This document shows positions 1-5,921 of a DNA stretch of 6,989 nucleotides, piece after piece; within the stretch, counting starts at the first letter, position 1; every line of letters starts with the position of its first letter. The stretch comes from Candidatus Hydrothermota bacterium. GTDB lineage: Bacteria > Hydrothermota > Hydrothermia > B15-G9. The notes under the pieces are model-generated. The model ran no database searches, was not told where the DNA came from, and worked only from the letters and a program-made list of their open reading frames with translations. The stretch covers positions 1 to 6,989 of the forward strand of contig QNDP01000064.1 of assembly GCA_003645975.1 (NCBI GenBank). Direction: 5' to 3'. A program made the position numbers and the translations under genes.

Positions 1-395
1 AACTGTTCTTCACACTCCTTGAGGAAGCCGTCAGGAGGTTGTCGGGTAAGGAGATACCACAGCCACCGGAGGTCAAATTGAGAGGTGTAACCGCATTGTT
101 ACCAGAGAGTTACATCCCTGAAGCCGAAGTGAGGATCGCTTTTTACAGAAGAATCTCAAACGCAGGAAAACTTGATGAACTCGACGCCATCCGAAGGGAA
201 CTGAGAGACAGGTTTGGGCGGATGCCACGCGAAGCGGAACTCCTTTTCAGAGTGGCTGAGTTCAAAATTATCGCTGCGTCAAAGGGTTACGATAAGGTAG
301 TCGTTTCAAACGAATTCGTCGAATTCCATCGAGATGATTCGGTTAAGAAACTCAGGATTGACATTCCTGTCGAGACGTTGAGCCAAATCCTATAA
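1..395 (+). CDS. mfd: Transcription-repair coupling factor Mfd, C-terminal part (5' end outside window)
   Basis: This is the last ~130 codons of Mfd; the reading frame is open from base 3. Mfd is the cytoplasmic ATP-dependent translocase that removes RNA polymerase stalled at DNA lesions and recruits UvrA. The visible part runs from the helix before domain D7 (LLEEAVRRLSG) into the D7/TRCF C-terminal domain, recognised by LLPESYIPE, RIAFYRRIS and ELRDRFGRMP, which match the conserved LLP-(D/E)-x-YIP, YKRI and DRFG-x-x-P blocks of Mfd proteins. The translocase motor and RNA polymerase-interaction domains lie upstream of the window. The chain ends only about 105 residues after the start of D7, shorter than I recall for Escherichia coli or Bacillus subtilis Mfd (about 140-150), so the domain's tail looks trimmed. 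Two in-frame stops follow each other (TAA TAA, 393-398). The next gene starts 161 bases later, probably as a separate unit. The family call is secure; the domain lengths are from memory. Confidence 0.93.
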   Translation, partial: LFFTLLEEAVRRLSGKEIPQPPEVKLRGVTALLPESYIPEAEVRIAFYRRISNAGKLDELDAIRRELRDRFGRMPREAELLFRVAEFKIIAASKGYDKVVVSNEFVEFHRDDSVKKLRIDIPVETLSQIL

Positions 396-409
396 TAAGC
401 CTCGAATTT

Positions 410-440
410 GCAATGTGATAGCAGCTTGTCAGGACATTGC
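410..440 (+). repeat. Inverted repeat GCAATGT...ACATTGC in the mfd-MEMO intergenic region
   Basis: GCAATGT (410-416) is perfectly complementary to ACATTGC (434-440), with a 17-base loop between them. It lies just after the mfd stop codons. No T-run follows, so it is not a typical intrinsic terminator; it could be an RNA hairpin at the mfd 3' end, a weak operator, or chance. Confidence 0.3.
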
Positions 441-497
441 TGCGTCGATGGAGTGCTCCCGGATTTGACTGGATCGGCGATTTGATAGGCCAAGCTG

Positions 498-525
498 TTG
501 AAAATTCGGCAGATTTGTGCAAAAT
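498..525 (+). promoter_or_regulatory. Candidate sigma70-type promoter for the MEMO-AMMECR1 gene
   Basis: TTGAAA (498-503, five of six matches to TTGACA) is followed after 16 bases by CAAAAT (520-525, four of six matches to TATAAT). The expected transcription start would be near 532, leaving a leader of about 25 bases that includes the AGGAGG at 544-549. The -10 box is weak, so this is a candidate only; readthrough from mfd is the alternative. Confidence 0.3.
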
Positions 526-543
526 AAGAGGCAAAACATCACG

Positions 544-549
544 AGGAGG
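544..549 (+). promoter_or_regulatory. Shine-Dalgarno site that fixes the MEMO-AMMECR1 start
   Basis: A perfect AGGAGG lies seven bases before the ATG at 557. The frame is open back to a TTG at 437, but that codon has no comparable site, and the first recognisable MEMO motif (RRPSVAGAFYP) begins just after the ATG at 557. This site therefore sets the start. Confidence 0.85.
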
Positions 550-556
550 GTTGGCA

Positions 557-1957
557 ATGTCAAGTTTACGAAGACCGTCAGTTGCAGGGGCCTTCTACCC
601 TTCGGATCGCACTGAACTCGGAAATATGCTCAGCCAATTGTTTTCCCAATCGCCTGTGCGTCCGGTTCAAGGCGATTTGCTGGGCTTAATGGTGCCCCAT
701 GCTGGCTATGTGTATTCCGGGATTCCAGCGGCTACTGGCTACAAGTTATTGAAAGGTAAGGAAATAGATACCGTGATCATCTTCGGACCAAGCCACAGGT
801 TGCCGTTTTCTGGCATTGCGGTTTACCCTGATGGCGCTTGGGAGACACCGCTCGGCATAGTTGAAATCGATGAGGAATTGACTGGACAACTGGCAAGCAA
901 GAGCAAGGCTTTTCTCACATCGATCCTTTATCACGAGGGAGAACACTCCATAGAGGTTCAAATCCCATTTCTCCAATTTGTTCTTGGTGAAGACTTTAAG
1001 ATTGTTCCATTGCTCGTTGGGAGCGTCTCACTTCCGACACTGCTCGAGGCAGGCGATGTCCTGGCTCAGGTGCTGGCGGAACGCAAAAATTGGGTCATCA
1101 TAATGAGTTCGGATCTCTATCATGGTTATTCCTACGATGAATGTCGCCTTTTCGACTCAAGGACTATCTCCACCATCATGGACTTGGACGAGGAGCAGAT
1201 TTACAACAGTGCGGTTCGAGGCGAAATAGAGGCGTGTGGGATCATGGGGGTGGTCGCTGGAATCCGTGCACTTAAAAAAAGCGGTGTGTCATCGGCGGAA
1301 CTCCTGCTTTACACCAATTCGGCCGAAGTTACCGGTGCATTTACGGGTTATGTCGTTGGCTATGCAAGCATTGCGTTCGTAAAGGCGTCTGAAGGGTCAG
1401 AAGAGCCTGAACTTACTGAAGAAGAAAAGCGTGAGCTTCTGGAGATAGCCAAGCGGAGCGTCGAAGCCGCTGTGCGTGGTGAACCTGCCCCCGAATTTGA
1501 GCCCAAGAGTCCGAAACTTCGTGAAAATTGGGGTGTGTTTGTAACGCTGAAAAAACACGGCGAGCTTCGCGGTTGTATCGGGTATGTCATTGGCTTCAAA
1601 CCACTTTACGAAGCAACCCGCGATGTGGCTATATCCGCAGCTTTGAACGATCCCCGTTTTCCACCGGTTACGCCCGACGAGCTGCCCGAACTCAGCTACG
1701 AGATTTCGGTTTTGACGCCGCCGCGCCGCATCACCGATGTCGATGAAATCGTTATCGGCAAACATGGACTTCTGATAAAGCAAGGGCCATTTCAAGGCCT
1801 TCTGCTTCCGCAGGTTGCGACAGAGCACAACATGAGTCGAGACGAGTTCCTTGACCACACATGCCTTAAAGCCGGTCTTCCACCGGGATGCTGGCGTTCG
1901 CCCGAGACTGAGATCTATGTGTTCACTGCACTTGTCTTTGGCGACGAGGAGGCCTAA
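557..1957 (+). CDS. MEMO1-family / AMMECR1 fusion protein (AmmeMemoRadiSam system proteins B and A in one chain)
   Basis: This is a 466-residue cytoplasmic protein with two domains. Residues ~1-275 are a MEMO domain (LigB dioxygenase-like fold), shown by RRPSVAGAFYP, MVPHAGYVYSG (His48), FGPSH (His80), EGEHSIEVQIPFLQ, SSDLYHGYSYDE (Asp186, His189) and EACG (Cys227). His48, His80, Asp186, His189 and Cys227 line up with the residues that human MEMO1 is reported to use for metal binding, so the pocket looks intact. An acidic linker (~278-292) leads to an AMMECR1 domain (~293-462) with the hallmark LRGCIGY (337-343), then RDVAISAALNDPRFPP and a C-terminal YVF strand. Bacteria often encode these domains together with a radical SAM enzyme (the AmmeMemoRadiSam system), whose substrate is not established as far as I know. 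No radical SAM gene is in this window. The ATG at 557 is chosen for its AGGAGG. The stop overlaps the stop of the convergent MFS gene. The domain calls are firm; the biochemical role is unknown. Confidence 0.93.
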   Translation: MSSLRRPSVAGAFYPSDRTELGNMLSQLFSQSPVRPVQGDLLGLMVPHAGYVYSGIPAATGYKLLKGKEIDTVIIFGPSHRLPFSGIAVYPDGAWETPLGIVEIDEELTGQLASKSKAFLTSILYHEGEHSIEVQIPFLQFVLGEDFKIVPLLVGSVSLPTLLEAGDVLAQVLAERKNWVIIMSSDLYHGYSYDECRLFDSRTISTIMDLDEEQIYNSAVRGEIEACGIMGVVAGIRALKKSGVSSAELLLYTNSAEVTGAFTGYVVGYASIAFVKASEGSEEPELTEEEKRELLEIAKRSVEAAVRGEPAPEFEPKSPKLRENWGVFVTLKKHGELRGCIGYVIGFKPLYEATRDVAISAALNDPRFPPVTPDELPELSYEISVLTPPRRITDVDEIVIGKHGLLIKQGPFQGLLLPQVATEHNMSRDEFLDHTCLKAGLPPGCWRSPETEIYVFTALVFGDEEA

Positions 1958-3111
1958 GTCGCCGATGGCTCGAACTGCCTCTTGATGCCGTTGAGCTTCA
2001 AAATGACAACCGCTGTGAGCAATGCCATAACAAGGCCCGCATCGAATGGGCCTGTGTAACCCATCCTTTTCATGAGATAGGCCCCTAAACTTGGCGAAAA
2101 TGAACCCAACATCCCGCTAACGGACGACATCAATCCGATCAAAGTCCCTCTCGTCGAATCATCTCCAAAAGTTGACATTCCGACCATGAAGGAGACATGC
2201 GCAAACTGGCTAAATGGGAATGAGAGGATAAATATCGGCATCAACGGAAGATGCGACCACAATGCGAGCAGCCCTGTCAGGAAGACCATCGCTGTCGCCC
2301 AGACCAGTCTGTAATTTCCTTGAGTGATGTAATGTGCTAATCCGAGTCCAGCGAGTGCGGCGAATGTGTTTCCTACAAAGAAACTTAGGTTGATGGCACG
2401 CTCCGAGAATCTGAGAACCTCCCGTTCGTAGATGGAAAGATATGGTCCGTAAATCGTTATCGAGAATGTGGCTGACATCAGTGTCAGCGCCAGCGTAAAA
2501 ATCAGAATCTCTTTGGTCAACTTGATTTTTGGGAGAATCGCTTTGTGTCTTTTGGTGTTCACCTCAACGAGCAGCGCCGAGCGGATACAAAGCGCAATCA
2601 GGACGGCAAAGGCGGTTAATCTGATAAGTCCCTGAATTCCAATTAAATCATATAGCCATGCGCCGAAAAACGGCCCAACGGCTATGCCGAGCGCAACGGC
2701 GGCCTCCATTCGGCCGTAAGCTTTACCGAGTTCCGATTCGCTCTCAGCGATTATCGCCAACATCGCAGGCGACTGGACGCCCGATGCAAAGTAATCCATC
2801 GAAATGCCGAGCACTATGAGCCAAGGGGAATGCACGAGTGAGGCAAGCGTCAGTCCGACGAACGACATGAAGCCCGGAAAGATTATCAGCGGTTTGCGTC
2901 CGAACCTGTCAGCCAAAAATCCGCCGAACAACTTACCGCCGTTCCACAAAAAGAGCAGCAGTGAGAAGGTCTTACCGACATCCGCATCGGAGAATCCGAG
3001 TTGTTTTAAATACACCGGAAGCAGATAGAGCCATGTGTAGAAGGCGAAAATCAGGAAGCCGATGGTCAATGCCATGACATCGCCGTTTCTTCCACGCAGC
3101 GGGAGCTTCAT
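1954..3111 (-). CDS. MFS transporter, probable drug/metabolite:H+ antiporter type
   Basis: This is a 385-residue major facilitator superfamily permease of the inner membrane with about 12 hydrophobic segments. From the chosen start, residues 63-74 (GGFLADRFGRKP) are a textbook MFS motif A in the loop between segments 2 and 3. Residues ~142-155 (GIAVGPFFGAWLYD) resemble the Gly/Pro-rich motif C of segment 5, typical of proton antiporters. A basic cytoplasmic loop (~187-200) separates the two six-helix halves. Motif C suggests efflux, but no substrate can be read from the sequence. Start choice: the ATG at 3109-3111 has GAGG seven bases upstream and begins close to the first membrane segment. 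The frame stays open to a GTG at 3184-3186, which has a weaker AAAGG and would add 25 basic residues (410 in all). The gene is convergent with the MEMO fusion gene, sharing bases 1954-1957, and divergent from the envelope cluster. The family call is firm; the exact start is uncertain. Confidence 0.88.
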   Translation of the reverse strand: MKLPLRGRNGDVMALTIGFLIFAFYTWLYLLPVYLKQLGFSDADVGKTFSLLLFLWNGGKLFGGFLADRFGRKPLIIFPGFMSFVGLTLASLVHSPWLIVLGISMDYFASGVQSPAMLAIIAESESELGKAYGRMEAAVALGIAVGPFFGAWLYDLIGIQGLIRLTAFAVLIALCIRSALLVEVNTKRHKAILPKIKLTKEILIFTLALTLMSATFSITIYGPYLSIYEREVLRFSERAINLSFFVGNTFAALAGLGLAHYITQGNYRLVWATAMVFLTGLLALWSHLPLMPIFILSFPFSQFAHVSFMVGMSTFGDDSTRGTLIGLMSSVSGMLGSFSPSLGAYLMKRMGYTGPFDAGLVMALLTAVVILKLNGIKRQFEPSAT

Positions 3112-3227
3112 GACAGTGCCTCGAAGTTTCAGCAATTTCGAGTTGGCGTTTGATTTTATGCCATCGCGCCTTCTCAGAGAATCCACTTTTTGTGCCTTTC
3201 GAGCAGTTTCTTATCTGTGTTTTTTAA

Positions 3228-3259
3228 CGAGACCAAAAACGGGACGGCCGTCTCGGCCG
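3228..3259 (-). promoter_or_regulatory. GC-rich hairpin with a competing pairing in the MFS leader (attenuator-like, tentative)
   Basis: Read on the minus strand, CGGCCG-AGA-CGGCCG (3259 down to 3245) can form a six-base-pair all-GC stem with a three-base loop, and TTTTT follows five bases later (3239-3235). A second inverted repeat, CGAGAC/GTCTCG (plus-strand 3228-3233 with 3250-3255), uses part of the same stem, so the two folds exclude each other. The layout is upstream of the MFS start and recalls an attenuator or a leaky terminator. The gap between stem and T-run is longer than in a standard terminator, and no leader peptide or known riboswitch motif is evident. Confidence 0.3.
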
Positions 3260-3408
3260 CTGAAAAATCACAAAATTCCCTAAAGTTCTCCAGAGTTCCA
3301 TTAAATGCTCGAAGACATCCACGATCGGACTGATCAGAATTTATTAAAATGATTCGAGCGGTGTCCGCTTTCTTTTGAGTATCAGTTAATTCGGCTTACA
3401 TCACTAAG

Positions 3409-3437
3409 TTGCAATCAAATTTCCGTGAGTTTACAAT
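3409..3437 (+). promoter_or_regulatory. Sigma70-type promoter of the membrane protein / pilus-like gene cluster
   Basis: TTGCAA (3409-3414, four of six -35 matches) and TACAAT (3432-3437, five of six -10 matches) are separated by the ideal 17 bases. A transcription start near 3444 would leave a leader of about 25 bases that contains the strong AGGAGGTG site. No other promoter this good was seen in the gaps further down the cluster, so it probably drives the genes from 3468 onward. The call rests on consensus matching only. Confidence 0.55.
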
Positions 3438-3455
3438 GTTTTGGCCTTCAAAAAG

Positions 3456-3463
3456 AGGAGGTG
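3456..3463 (+). promoter_or_regulatory. Strong Shine-Dalgarno site (AGGAGGTG) before the polytopic membrane protein
   Basis: AGGAGGTG is an extended match to the anti-Shine-Dalgarno sequence, and its AGGAGG core ends six bases before the ATG at 3468. It supports that ATG as the true start and suggests efficient translation of the first gene of the cluster. Confidence 0.8.
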
Positions 3464-3467
3464 AAAA

Positions 3468-4685
3468 ATGTCGGAAAAGTTGACTTTTAGTTGGAGAGAC
3501 GTTCCGCGAGCTGCAAAATTGGGATTTAGTGCAAAAAAGATAGCGCTTATGGTGATAGGGATGTTTGTTGCTACTATCGTCTATGCCCTCTTCGAATATC
3601 TGGCGCTCCTGAGTTGTGGCAAGACTCTCTCGGAAATCTGGCACGCCTACCGATTCGTCCCATTTCCCTTTGGTGAGAATTTCTATGGTTCATGGACGGT
3701 TTTGGGCAAAATCCTGCATTTTGTGGCCATCTTCCTTGCGACGATCGTGATGATTCTCACCGGTGTAGCCGTGTCGAAGGTAACTTATGAGCAGCTAAAG
3801 GGCGATGAGTTTTACGAGATGAGCAAGGCTATCAAATTCGCTTTGAAGGAAGGTCGTGCGGCCGTTTTTGCACCTATAACGCTCATTTTGATGATCTTAG
3901 CCATAATTTTCGTCGGTGTGATACTTGGACTGATAGGAAAAATTCCATATCTCGGCGAAATCTTTTTGCTTCTCTCAAGCGTTCCGGCGTTCTTTGGCGT
4001 AATTTTGATCGTTTATCTTGCCTTTTCTTTTGTGCTTTCGCTTTTCATCTCGGCGCCGATCGTCGCTACCACAAAATCGGATACCTTCGACACACTCTTT
4101 GAGGTCTTCTCCACACTCAACAGCCAAAATTGGAGGTTCGTCATCTACGAAGTCATTCTCGGGATAGTGGAGTTTATAGCTGTCTCCATCTGGATATTTG
4201 CCATCGGGCGTGCGCTTTGGATAGCCGAAGCGGTTCTCGGCCATCCTTGGTTGATGGGAACTAAATATTTGAATCTTGAGCGCATAGCGCACTACTACCT
4301 GAGTGTTCCTCCGATATTTAACACCCCATTTGCCCAAAAAGTCTTGGACATATTGAAAGTGAGTTCGATAACATCACCGCCTTCCTTCCTCCCATCCGTC
4401 AACATCGTTATGCTCATTGTCGGTTTCATCTTCGGGATAATGCTTTACGCCATAGTTTTCATGGCTCTTGGCTACGGTGGTGCTATGTTCTGGAGCGGCA
4501 ATACCCTGATTTATATCGTTTTGACAAAGAAGAAAGACGATATTGACCTACTCGAAAGAAAAGAGGAAGAAGAGATTTCACTCGAATATGAGGAGTCAGA
4601 AAAGGAAGAGAAGAAGGAAGAAGAGACGAGCGAAGAAAAGGTTGAAAAGGCCGAATCACAACAAGATGAACAGCAAAAGGAATGA
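3468..4685 (+). CDS. Polytopic inner-membrane protein with acidic C-terminal tail, function unknown
   Basis: I do not recognise a named family for this 405-residue protein. Hydrophobic stretches at about 24-48, 80-102, 131-157, 163-195, 222-246 and 308-333, with perhaps another at 338-352, suggest six or seven membrane spans. Between them are a soluble segment with KVTYEQLKGDEFYEMSKA (~104-121) and the motif ATTKSDTFDTLFEVFS (~200-215). That pattern, and the AMFWSGNTLIYIVL segment near the end, recall uncharacterised membrane proteins I associate loosely with planctomycetes and candidate phyla. Residues ~354-405 form a Glu/Lys-rich, highly charged tail, probably cytoplasmic and disordered or coiled. 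It is the first gene of the rightward cluster, with its own promoter and an AGGAGGTG site. Its stop codon overlaps the ATG of the PilM-like gene (ATGA, 4682-4685), implying translational coupling and a shared role. It could be the membrane platform for the proteins downstream, but this is inference. Confidence 0.8.
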   Translation: MSEKLTFSWRDVPRAAKLGFSAKKIALMVIGMFVATIVYALFEYLALLSCGKTLSEIWHAYRFVPFPFGENFYGSWTVLGKILHFVAIFLATIVMILTGVAVSKVTYEQLKGDEFYEMSKAIKFALKEGRAAVFAPITLILMILAIIFVGVILGLIGKIPYLGEIFLLLSSVPAFFGVILIVYLAFSFVLSLFISAPIVATTKSDTFDTLFEVFSTLNSQNWRFVIYEVILGIVEFIAVSIWIFAIGRALWIAEAVLGHPWLMGTKYLNLERIAHYYLSVPPIFNTPFAQKVLDILKVSSITSPPSFLPSVNIVMLIVGFIFGIMLYAIVFMALGYGGAMFWSGNTLIYIVLTKKKDDIDLLERKEEEEISLEYEESEKEEKKEEETSEEKVEKAESQQDEQQKE

Positions 4686-5449
4686 AAGACTCTTTAGGGA
4701 TTGAAATTGCTGGAAATGCCGTCAGATATGTTCAAATTGGAGGCGGTCGTGTAACCGCTGTCGATGAAATAAGAGGAAACGAGCTCGATTTCACGCTCAA
4801 TAAGGTCAAAGAAGCTACTGCATGGGATAAGGCTGTTATAACCGTGAGTCTTGCGGAATTTCACGCACGGAAGGTCCCTTCGATGGACGACGAACTTCTG
4901 AACATCCTCATGAGGATGCATCTCGGCAAGGACTTCATCTGGCAGAAAAAGGGTGGTTTTTTGGCAATAGCGCCGAAGGGGACGCTCCAAGCGATTTACA
5001 ACGCACTTTATTCCGCTGGAATTCAGACGATGGCCATCGAAATCTCGCCGTTTTCCGTGCTCAGAACTTATTTTGAAAACTATCCGGAGAGGCGCAGCAG
5101 CAACGCTGTGATCGCATATTTCACAGAGGTCGCAAGTTCTCTGTGTTTCATCAAAAGCGGCACGCCGATCCTCATTGTTACAAGACCGATTGATGAACCG
5201 CCCGAAGAAACCGTCAAATCAATGGTTTATCTTGGCGATATGACCTTTGAAGCCAGTCCCTATGAGGTGTTCACCTGCGGCAACATCGAATATTCCAAGC
5301 CGTTTTCCGATTCGCTGCGGGGATATCTCAAGGATGCAAACATCTACAAATTGGATCCTTTTCGCCAAGTCAAAGGACTGGGATTGCCTCTGGTGCGGGC
5401 GACCATCTTTTCCGCAGCTTTAGGGGCTGCGTTGAGGGAAATTAAGTGA
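4682..5449 (+). CDS. Compact PilM-like actin-fold protein (type IV pilus / GspL-type assembly protein)
   Basis: This 255-residue protein has no membrane segment or signal peptide, so it is probably cytoplasmic. Its plan follows PilM, the actin-like protein that docks on PilN at the inner membrane in type IV pilus assembly: an N-terminal GIEIAGNAVRYVQI (6-19) in place of the usual DIGSSSIKVVEL block, an EISPFSVLR segment (120-128) like the E-x-x-x-x-A-L region, a strand-turn-strand pair around 142-170 (AVIAYFTEVASSLCFIKSG, then TRPI), and a C-terminal helix ATIFSAALGAALR (240-252) resembling the GLALR end of PilM. It is much shorter than typical PilM (about 350 residues). The phosphate-binding DIG signatures and the GG of the adenosine motif are altered (IEIA, AYFTE, TCGN), so ATP binding may be weak or lost, as in GspL-type relatives. 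Its ATG lies in the ATGA overlap with the upstream gene, and an AAGGA abuts the start with no usual spacing, which fits translational coupling. I hold the family call with moderate confidence. Confidence 0.65.
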   Translation: MKDSLGIEIAGNAVRYVQIGGGRVTAVDEIRGNELDFTLNKVKEATAWDKAVITVSLAEFHARKVPSMDDELLNILMRMHLGKDFIWQKKGGFLAIAPKGTLQAIYNALYSAGIQTMAIEISPFSVLRTYFENYPERRSSNAVIAYFTEVASSLCFIKSGTPILIVTRPIDEPPEETVKSMVYLGDMTFEASPYEVFTCGNIEYSKPFSDSLRGYLKDANIYKLDPFRQVKGLGLPLVRATIFSAALGAALREIK

Positions 5450-5464
5450 AAAGAAAATTCATGG

Positions 5465-5470
5465 AGGAGG
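5465..5470 (+). promoter_or_regulatory. Shine-Dalgarno site that selects a TTG start
   Basis: AGGAGG lies seven bases before the TTG at 5478-5480. The only nearby ATG (5461) is in another frame, and the downstream frame has no earlier in-frame start after the PilM-like gene's stop. This site is the main reason for accepting the TTG start. Confidence 0.75.
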
Positions 5471-5477
5471 TGAAAGA

Positions 5478-5915
5478 TTGCTTGATTTCGATTTCAAACC
5501 GGGAGAGGAATTTGTTATACCAAGAAAAAGAACCGATAAGAGGCTTCGTCTAAGTTCCATTCTTATTGGTCTTTTGCTGATACTCGTCTTCGGTTTCGCC
5601 TATCTGTATCTTCAAAAGACACGACAGGTAAACGAATTGCAACTAAGGATTGAGGAGATGCAGAGTGAGATAGAGTCAGCCGCTGCAAAGGACTCTATCC
5701 AACAGTTCACACTTGACCCCAAATCGCTCCATTTTGAGGGCGTCATTCAAGGTCCCAAAGGGGAGGCGTATATCTTTGAAGACGCTATGGGCAAAGGATA
5801 TGTCCTGACGGACAATATCGTCATCGCCAACTGGCGAATTCATGTGGAAGGCGATTCCCTGTTCTTTGAGTCCTTAGAAACCGGCGAAAAGGTAGGAGTT
5901 CAAGTGGGAGGATAA
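5478..5915 (+). CDS. Single-pass inner-membrane protein with PilP/GspC-like periplasmic domain
   Basis: This is a 145-residue protein. Residues 1-24 are a charged cytoplasmic tail, 25-45 one membrane segment (LSSILIGLLLILVFGFAYLYL), 46-70 a short helix likely to form a coiled coil (QVNELQLRIEEMQSEIESA), and 77-143 a small beta-rich domain. That domain reads LDPKSLHFEGVIQGPKGEAYIFED, GKGYVLTDNIVIANWRIHVEGDSLFF. It has the alternating pattern of the PilP / GspC homology region: a leading 'L...G.i', a short gly-rich turn, 'A...d..g..y.v..gd', then 'V..I..d.v.l'. Those domains connect the inner membrane platform to the N0 domain of the secretin. PilP is normally a lipoprotein; the TM-plus-domain plan here is closer to GspC, or to a PilN/PilO-type anchor joined to a PilP domain. 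The start is a TTG with a strong AGGAGG. It sits 28 bases after the PilM-like gene and 6 bases before the AMIN gene. Topology is clear; the domain call is moderate. Confidence 0.6.
   Translation: MLDFDFKPGEEFVIPRKRTDKRLRLSSILIGLLLILVFGFAYLYLQKTRQVNELQLRIEEMQSEIESAAAKDSIQQFTLDPKSLHFEGVIQGPKGEAYIFEDAMGKGYVLTDNIVIANWRIHVEGDSLFFESLETGEKVGVQVGG
5906..5912 (+). promoter_or_regulatory. Shine-Dalgarno site for the AMIN-domain gene, inside the end of the previous gene
   Basis: GGGAGGA overlaps the last codons of the PilP/GspC-like gene and its AGG ends ten bases before the ATG at 5922. The placement suggests that ribosomes finishing the upstream gene help initiation here. Confidence 0.55.
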
Positions 5916-5921
5916 AGTGCC

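Larger units (their letters stand above)
3112..3467. other. Divergent intergenic region between the MFS gene and the envelope gene cluster
   Basis: This gap of about 356 bases (281 if the MFS gene starts at the GTG at 3186) contains no convincing gene. It holds, from left to right, the possible N-terminal extension of the MFS protein, a GC-rich hairpin region (3228-3259), three copies of TTCGAGC in either orientation (3198-3204, 3307-3313, 3353-3359), and the promoter and ribosome binding site of the rightward cluster (3409-3463). The stretch 3261-3420 is AT-rich compared with the genes on either side. I did not find a convincing promoter for the MFS gene on the minus strand. Confidence 0.6.

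Noticed and set aside
437..556. Upstream extension of the MEMO-AMMECR1 frame, beginning at a TTG at 437.
   Set aside because: There is no ribosome binding site before 437, the 40 extra residues match nothing in MEMO proteins, and a perfect AGGAGG precedes the ATG at 557.
1397..1858. A 153-codon open frame on the minus strand inside the AMMECR1-coding region.
   Set aside because: It lies fully opposite the well-conserved AMMECR1 domain, has no recognisable motifs or start signal, and its composition is that of a reversed coding sequence.
3112..3186. N-terminal extension of the MFS transporter from a GTG at 3184-3186.
   Set aside because: Not excluded, but the ATG at 3109-3111 has a better-spaced GAGG and begins near the first membrane helix; the 25 extra basic residues are not typical of the family.
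4553..4680. GAA/GAG/AAG-rich stretch that looks like a simple-sequence repeat.
   Set aside because: It is the codon usage of the Glu/Lys-rich tail; there is no regular repeat unit.
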